Shown one piece after another: positions 31,969 to 35,536 of a stretch of 35,536 bases of DNA (position 1 is the first letter of the stretch; each line of letters begins with the position of its first letter). This DNA is from Paenalicyclobacillus ferrooxydans (GTDB lineage Bacteria > Bacillota > Bacilli > Alicyclobacillales > Alicyclobacillaceae), in contig NZ_LJCO01000097.1 of NCBI RefSeq assembly GCF_001399675.1, positions 1-35,536 on the forward strand. Reading direction: 5' to 3'. Below the pieces are notes generated by a model. That model was not told where the DNA came from, did not search any database, and saw nothing but the letters and a program-made list of their open reading frames with translations. Both the position numbers and the translations under genes were made by a program.

Positions 31969-32039
31969 CACATCAGTCTGACTTACGCCAATAGACCTAA
32001 CTTACGCCAATAATCCACCTTCCAGTATTGCTCCTAACT

Positions 32040-33065
32040 TCATGTAAAGTACTCCAACTCGGCTTCAGGGAAATGAGTGTTGATCAAAGACCCCAGAAGC
32101 TCCCGAATACGGTCCTGTTCTGTATGGGGATATACGTATTTGTAGATTCCGTAACGTCCCCATTTCATCTTTCGCTTCGTTTCATCTAAATCGAGCTTTG
32201 TTTTTGGATAGTGCTTTTCTATCACGCGTTTCGCCGGCTTGGTGAATCGATGTTGAATGAGCTCAAAACTGACATTGGCATGAACCGACGTTGGAATGGC
32301 GTCCGCAAGGCGTTTGACCAGGGTTGTGTATCCCTCTTCCCAACCATCGTACAGGTAGATGGGAGCGATAATGAAGCCGAGTGGATAACCTGCCAGAGCC
32401 ACTTTTCGTGCCGCGGTGATTCGTTCGTCTAAGCGCGCGGTTGACGGTTCGAAGTTTTTGATGACATAATCCGCATTCACTGAAAAGCGAAACCGTGTGT
32501 GGCCATTGTGTCGAATTCCGAGGAGAGAGTCCACTTGATCGTACTTGGTCACAAAGCGCAACCGACCGTACTCTTGATCAGCCATAAACTCAATCAATCG
32601 TTTCAGGTTGCCGGTGATGTGCTCTAAACTGAGCGGATCCGATGTACAAGCCGCTTCAAACCTTGTGATCTCAGGTTTTCTCTCTTCGATATATTGTGCC
32701 GCCTGGGCAAGGATGTCTTCGATATTCACATATACACGAACATACGGCTTTGCACCGAGTGTGGTTTGGAGGTAACAGTAATGGCAATGCCCGAGGCATC
32801 CGGTCGAGATGGGAATCGCGTACTCCGCGGACGGTTTTGACGAGTCAAACTTCAGGGTCTTACGCACGCCAACAACCAGCGTCCGCTTTGAGTTGGCGTA
32901 GACCTGTAGTTCTGTATTGCCAGGAATCCCGGTGATCCGATTGTGAGAGGTCGTGGTCAAAATCTCCACGTCCATATCTTGAAGTCGTTGTCGAATTTCC
33001 TGACCCAGTGAATATTCCATAGCAGCTGGCTCGAAATACGCCCTGTCCGGCACCCAAACTCGCAT
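32040..33065 (-). CDS. splB: Spore photoproduct lyase
   Basis: The 341-residue radical SAM enzyme repairs the thymine dimer (spore photoproduct) formed by UV light in spore DNA. The cluster motif is CLGHCHYC (Cys90, Cys94, Cys97), with the C-x3-C-x2-C spacing. Cys140, in FEAACTSD, matches the hydrogen-donor Cys141 of Bacillus SplB. The length equals that of Bacillus SplB (342). The start has a gagggggga site. splA is not seen upstream; a Gly-rich open frame lies there instead. Its presence is good evidence that the organism forms endospores. Sigma-G control is expected but no promoter was fixed. Confidence 0.96.
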   Translation of the reverse strand: MRVWVPDRAYFEPAAMEYSLGQEIRQRLQDMDVEILTTTSHNRITGIPGNTELQVYANSKRTLVVGVRKTLKFDSSKPSAEYAIPISTGCLGHCHYCYLQTTLGAKPYVRVYVNIEDILAQAAQYIEERKPEITRFEAACTSDPLSLEHITGNLKRLIEFMADQEYGRLRFVTKYDQVDSLLGIRHNGHTRFRFSVNADYVIKNFEPSTARLDERITAARKVALAGYPLGFIIAPIYLYDGWEEGYTTLVKRLADAIPTSVHANVSFELIQHRFTKPAKRVIEKHYPKTKLDLDETKRKMKWGRYGIYKYVYPHTEQDRIRELLGSLINTHFPEAELEYFT

Positions 33066-33098
33066 ACGATGTCCCCCCTCGTGCGTCTACCATATCAT

Positions 33099-33455
33099 CT
33101 ACATTACAGTTTCTTGAGCAGCAACATCCTCAGTCAGGCTCTGGGGCAGCATCAGCCCACCCTCACCATCCCCGGCACCATCCCCGCCACCACCTCTGGC
33201 ACCATCCCCGGCACCACCTCTGGCACCACCTCTGGCACCACCTCTGGCACCACCTCTGGCACCATCCCCGGCACCATCCCCGGCACCAGCTATGGTCTCA
33301 GCCAGCCCTTCAGATGGCTGACGGCCTACTGCCTCTTCAGGTTGACCTGTTTCCGCAACTGAATGTTCTCCAGCCTGCTTCACGGTGCCCGTTGCCTTCA
33401 CCACCGCCACTGAGGAGAATTCTTCCCACAATATCCTGGTACAAGTCGAACTCAC
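33099..33455 (-). CDS. Possible Gly/Asp/Arg-repeat protein upstream of splB
   Basis: A minus-strand frame of up to 118 codons ends 33 nt before splB. Its first half (VKATGTVKQAGEHSVAETGQ and onward) looks like a normal acidic protein. The middle is a GAGDGARGG-type repeat encoded by 12-bp tandem units. No good ribosome site fits the first GTG, and a later GTG is possible. I recognise no family. It occupies the place where splA lies in Bacillus, but does not resemble it. The plus strand is also open here, because a 12-bp repeat keeps several frames open, so coding status is uncertain. Confidence 0.35.
   Translation of the reverse strand: MSSTCTRILWEEFSSVAVVKATGTVKQAGEHSVAETGQPEEAVGRQPSEGLAETIAGAGDGAGDGARGGARGGARGGARGGAGDGARGGGGDGAGDGEGGLMLPQSLTEDVAAQETVM
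33164..33289. repeat. 12-bp minisatellite
   Basis: About ten units of two 12-bp types (ggcaccacctct and ggcaccatcccc) alternate in blocks. Unit length is a multiple of three, so copy changes would keep the minus-strand frame open. Confidence 0.93.
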
Positions 33456-33585
33456 TGTGTTGTGTTTGAAGGCATCTATTCCCGCAACTCACAAAGCTTT
33501 CCTTGTGACGTCAAGAGCGGGGCGACAATGGGGTATTGATCGACTAGGGGCCTCGACTCCAGTGGGGAATGAAGTTGAACGGACT

Positions 33586-34030
33586 AACCTTCCTTTGTTT
33601 CGTCTATAGCGAACAAAAGTGCCGCATCGCTCGAACGGGAACGAACAAATCTTCCTCTCTTGCTTCATTTTTGCATGGTAGGTGACATTTAGCGCACAGG
33701 ATTCCCCTTGTTGCGTCAGTTCACCTACTTTTGAGGGTAGCGAACCCCTACAAGGGAAGTCCTGTTCGTTGTTTCGTCAGTACCTGCCTGGATTCAGCCA
33801 TCAACGAACATTCTTTCGCTTATCTGCCTAGCCTAGGGAACCCGCTGTATCGCCATTTAACCCGCGCGTGCATCGGGCAGGCCACAGGCCTGCCTTCCAC
33901 ATCCTCTTTTCAAAGTATCGAACAAAAGAATAGAAGGTGCGCGCCTTCGCGCGCCAATCAGTGAGGACAGGGGACGAGCGAGGTCTCCGGCGCAGCACGG
34001 CCCGGCGGTACAAACGGAGCCAAGACACAA
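33586..34030. repeat. ~445-bp tandem repeat, copy A
   Basis: This is the first of four units with the same order of elements. They are a TGTTCGTTG/CAACGAACA inverted repeat (about 33771-33810), a CCTAGCCTAGG palindrome, a GGCAGGCC-ACA-GGCCTGCC hairpin, a GAAGGTGCGCGCCTTC palindrome with GCGCGC arms, and a final GC-rich CCGGCGC...CCCGG segment. A GTAGGTGA/TCACCTAC pair is unique to this copy. It is identical to copy C over more than 240 bp. I find no convincing gene in it on either strand. Confidence 0.9.
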
Positions 34031-34548
34031 AAGTTCCTTTGTTAGATGTATAGCGGACAAAAGTGCCGCATCGCCTTAATGGGAACGAACAAATCTTCCT
34101 CTCTGGCTCCCTTTGCACATAGTGGCTGACATTTAGCGCACAGGACTTCCCCTGTTGCCTCGATTCACCTACTTTTGAGGCCGGCGAACCCCTACAAGGG
34201 AAGTTGTGTTCGTTGTTTCGTCCGTATCCGCCTGGATTCAGCTATCAACGAACATTCTTTCCCTTATCTCCCTAGCCTAGGGGCCCCCCGTGCAACGCCA
34301 CTTAACCCACGCGTGCAGCGGGCAGGCCGCAGGACTGCCTTCCACATCCTCTTTTTGCTTTGCGTTACTTCCCTGCCTCTCATTCTCTGTTGTCCTTTGC
34401 CTTACATTTTCGATGACATCACAGCTTTCAAATTCAAAGTAAAATGCAAAAGACAATGCGTAGAAGGTGCGCGCCTTCGCGCGCGAATCAGTCAGGACAG
34501 TGCGCACCGAGCGAGGTCGCCGGCGCAGCCCGGCCCGGCGGTACAAAC
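34031..34548. repeat. ~445-bp tandem repeat, copy B with an insertion
   Basis: The element order matches copy A, but the unit is about 518 bp. About 90 bp of AT-richer sequence (about 34354-34445) replaces a short stretch between the GGCAGGCC hairpin and the GCGCGC palindrome. It shares the variant tccgtatccgcc with copy D. The GGCAGGCC hairpin has one mismatch here. Confidence 0.88.
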
Positions 34549-34992
34549 GAATCTTCCTCTGTATGGTCCATAACGAACAAAAGTGCCGCATCGCCCAAAT
34601 GGGAACGAACAAATCTTCCTCTCTTGCTCCCTTTGCACATGGTGGCTGACATTTAGCGCACAGGATTCCCCTTGTTGCGTCAGTTCACCTACTTTTGAGG
34701 GTAGCGAACCCATACAAGAGAAGTTGTGCTCGTTGTTTCGTCAGTACCTGCCTGGATTCAGCCATCAACGAACATTCTTTCGCTTATCTGCCTAGCCTAG
34801 GGAACCCGCTGTATCGCCATTTAACCCGCGCGTGCATCGGGCAGGCCACAGGCCTGCCTTCCACATCCTCTTTTCAAAGTATCGAACAAAAGAATAGAAG
34901 GTGCGCGCCTTCGCGCGCCAATCAGTGAGGACAGGGGACGAGCGAGGTCTCCGGCGCAGCACGGCCCGGCGGTACAAACGGAGCCAAGACAC
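34549..34992. repeat. ~445-bp tandem repeat, copy C
   Basis: The 3' half and more is identical to copy A at an offset of 964 bp. In the TGTTCGTTG arm one T is changed to C, which keeps a G-U pair only if the minus strand is transcribed. Confidence 0.9.
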
Positions 34993-35370
34993 AAAAGTTC
35001 CTTTGTTAGGCGCATAACGAGCAAAAGTGCTGCATCGCCCAAATGGGAACGAACAAATCTTCCCCTCTGGCTCCCTTTTCACATGGTGGCTGACATTTTA
35101 GCGCACAGGACTTCCCTTGTTGCCTCCGTTCACCTACTTTTGAGGGCTGCGAACCCCTACAAGGGAAGTCCTGTTCGTTGTTTCGTCCGTATCCGCCTGG
35201 ATTCAGCCATCAACGAACATTCTTTCGCTTATCTGCCTAGCCTAGGGAACCCGCTGTATCGCCATTTAGCCCGCGCGTGCGTCGGGCAGGCCACAGGCCT
35301 GCCTTCCACATCCTCTTTTCAAAGTATCGAACAAAAGAATAGAAGGTGCGCGCCTTCGCGCGCGAATCAA
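34993..35370. repeat. ~445-bp tandem repeat, copy D, truncated
   Basis: It starts like copy B and continues like copy A through the GCGCGC palindrome, then stops at about 35370, just before the terminator of the rRNA operon. The final GC-rich segment is missing. Confidence 0.9.
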
Positions 35371-35382
35371 TCAAGACACAAC

Positions 35383-35425
35383 ACAAAAAGAGCCCAGCAT
35401 CTCTGCTGTGCCCTCTGTGTTACTC
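35383..35425 (-). terminator. Likely terminator of the rRNA operon
   Basis: Downstream of the 5S gene the minus strand forms an imperfect hairpin around AGCAGAGATGCT, with outer arms AACACA/TGTGTT, and contains TTTTT. Confidence 0.7.
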
Positions 35426-35429
35426 ACTT

Positions 35430-35536
35430 GCCTGGCAACGTCCTACCTTCCCAGGAACTCGCGCTCCAAGTATTATCGGCGCTGGAGGTCTTAACGGTCG
35501 TGTTCGGCATGGGTACGCGTGTGTCCCCTCCGCCAT
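35430..35536 (-). rRNA. rrf: 5S ribosomal RNA, 5' end beyond the window
   Basis: The minus strand reads the conserved 5S core: GGACACACGCGTACCCATG, CCGAACACGACCGTTAAG, CTCCAGCGCCGAT and GGGAAGGTAGGACG, ending in GCCAGGC. Roughly the first ten bases lie past the right edge. It is the last gene of a leftward rRNA operon. Confidence 0.97.

Noticed and set aside
33069-33362. Plus-strand Thr/Pro/Gly-repeat open frame
   Set aside because: A 12-bp repeat keeps several frames open; this one starts inside the splB leader on the opposite strand and has no ribosome site.
33828-35082. Repeated ~96-residue minus-strand open frames in copies A and C of the array
   Set aside because: They are alike only because the DNA repeats. 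They lack ribosome sites, are Arg/Cys-rich, and the frames break in copies B and D.
33164-35370. CRISPR array
   Set aside because: The units are 12 bp or about 445 bp with no alternating short repeats and unique spacers, and no cas genes are present.
33586-35370. Insertion sequence or transposon
   Set aside because: No transposase frame, no terminal inverted repeats at unit borders and no target duplications were seen.

Overview
The window looks like chromosomal DNA of an aerobic, endospore-forming, moderately GC-rich member of the Bacillota, most likely Alicyclobacillus or a close relative. The grounds are a spore photoproduct lyase (SplB) with all its cysteines, a four-subunit aa3-type menaquinol oxidase lacking CuA ligands, heme A synthase, type 2 isopentenyl-diphosphate isomerase, Bacillus-like tRNA and 5S rRNA sequences, and a dedicated acyl-carrier operon of the sort expected for unusual fatty-acid starters. 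The genus is inferred from gene content only; no database search was possible.

Layout. 1-3.4 kb: a DUF4349 membrane protein (+), then a leftward operon cupin-ilvE-YciI that still carries remnants of a second cupin gene and of an SDR gene. 3.6-5.6 kb: a leftward cluster for a cytochrome b6-type quinol complex, including a 50-residue subunit gene and an unusual 321-residue membrane partner. 6.0-8.3 kb: a sodium:solute symporter and a bacterial Staygreen homologue. 8.5-13.7 kb: a rightward five-gene operon (ACP, acyl-adenylate ligase, acyl-CoA dehydrogenase, zinc alcohol dehydrogenase, FabL/ChcA-like reductase) ending in a strong terminator. 13.8-15.1 kb: a D,D-carboxypeptidase. 15.2-17.2 kb: a sulfur-handling set (DsrE, TusA-rhodanese, TauE) with two matching CsoR/CstR-like operator palindromes.

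17.6-21.9 kb: qoxABCD, with an array of four 11-bp-phased response-regulator boxes upstream of qoxA and a perfect FNR/CRP-type palindrome between qoxA and qoxB. 22.0-23.5 kb: a DUF7309/DUF6930-like protein with out-of-frame coding-like sequence after it. 23.7-26.2 kb: tRNA-Gly(UCC), IPP isomerase and heme A synthase. 26.5-28.0 kb: tRNA-Gly(GCC), a CAU tRNA that reads as tRNA-Ile2, and an apparently leaderless alpha/beta hydrolase whose 3' end overlaps a convergent DoxX-type gene. 28.6-31.8 kb: an ECF sigma/anti-sigma pair next to a secreted two-repeat protein. 32.0-33.5 kb: splB and a Gly-rich repeat ORF.

33.6-35.4 kb: about 3.8 tandem copies of a ~445-bp structured repeat without convincing coding content, lying directly downstream of the 5S gene of a leftward rRNA operon that runs off the right edge.

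How the parts fit. Fni supplies IPP/DMAPP for prenyl tails (menaquinone, heme A); CtaA makes heme A for QoxB; the b6-type complex and Qox both use menaquinol. The ACP operon probably makes or tailors an acyl group on a private carrier protein; a cyclohexanecarboxyl starter for omega-cyclohexyl fatty acids is the most interesting hypothesis. The ~445-bp repeat array is the least explained structure in the window.
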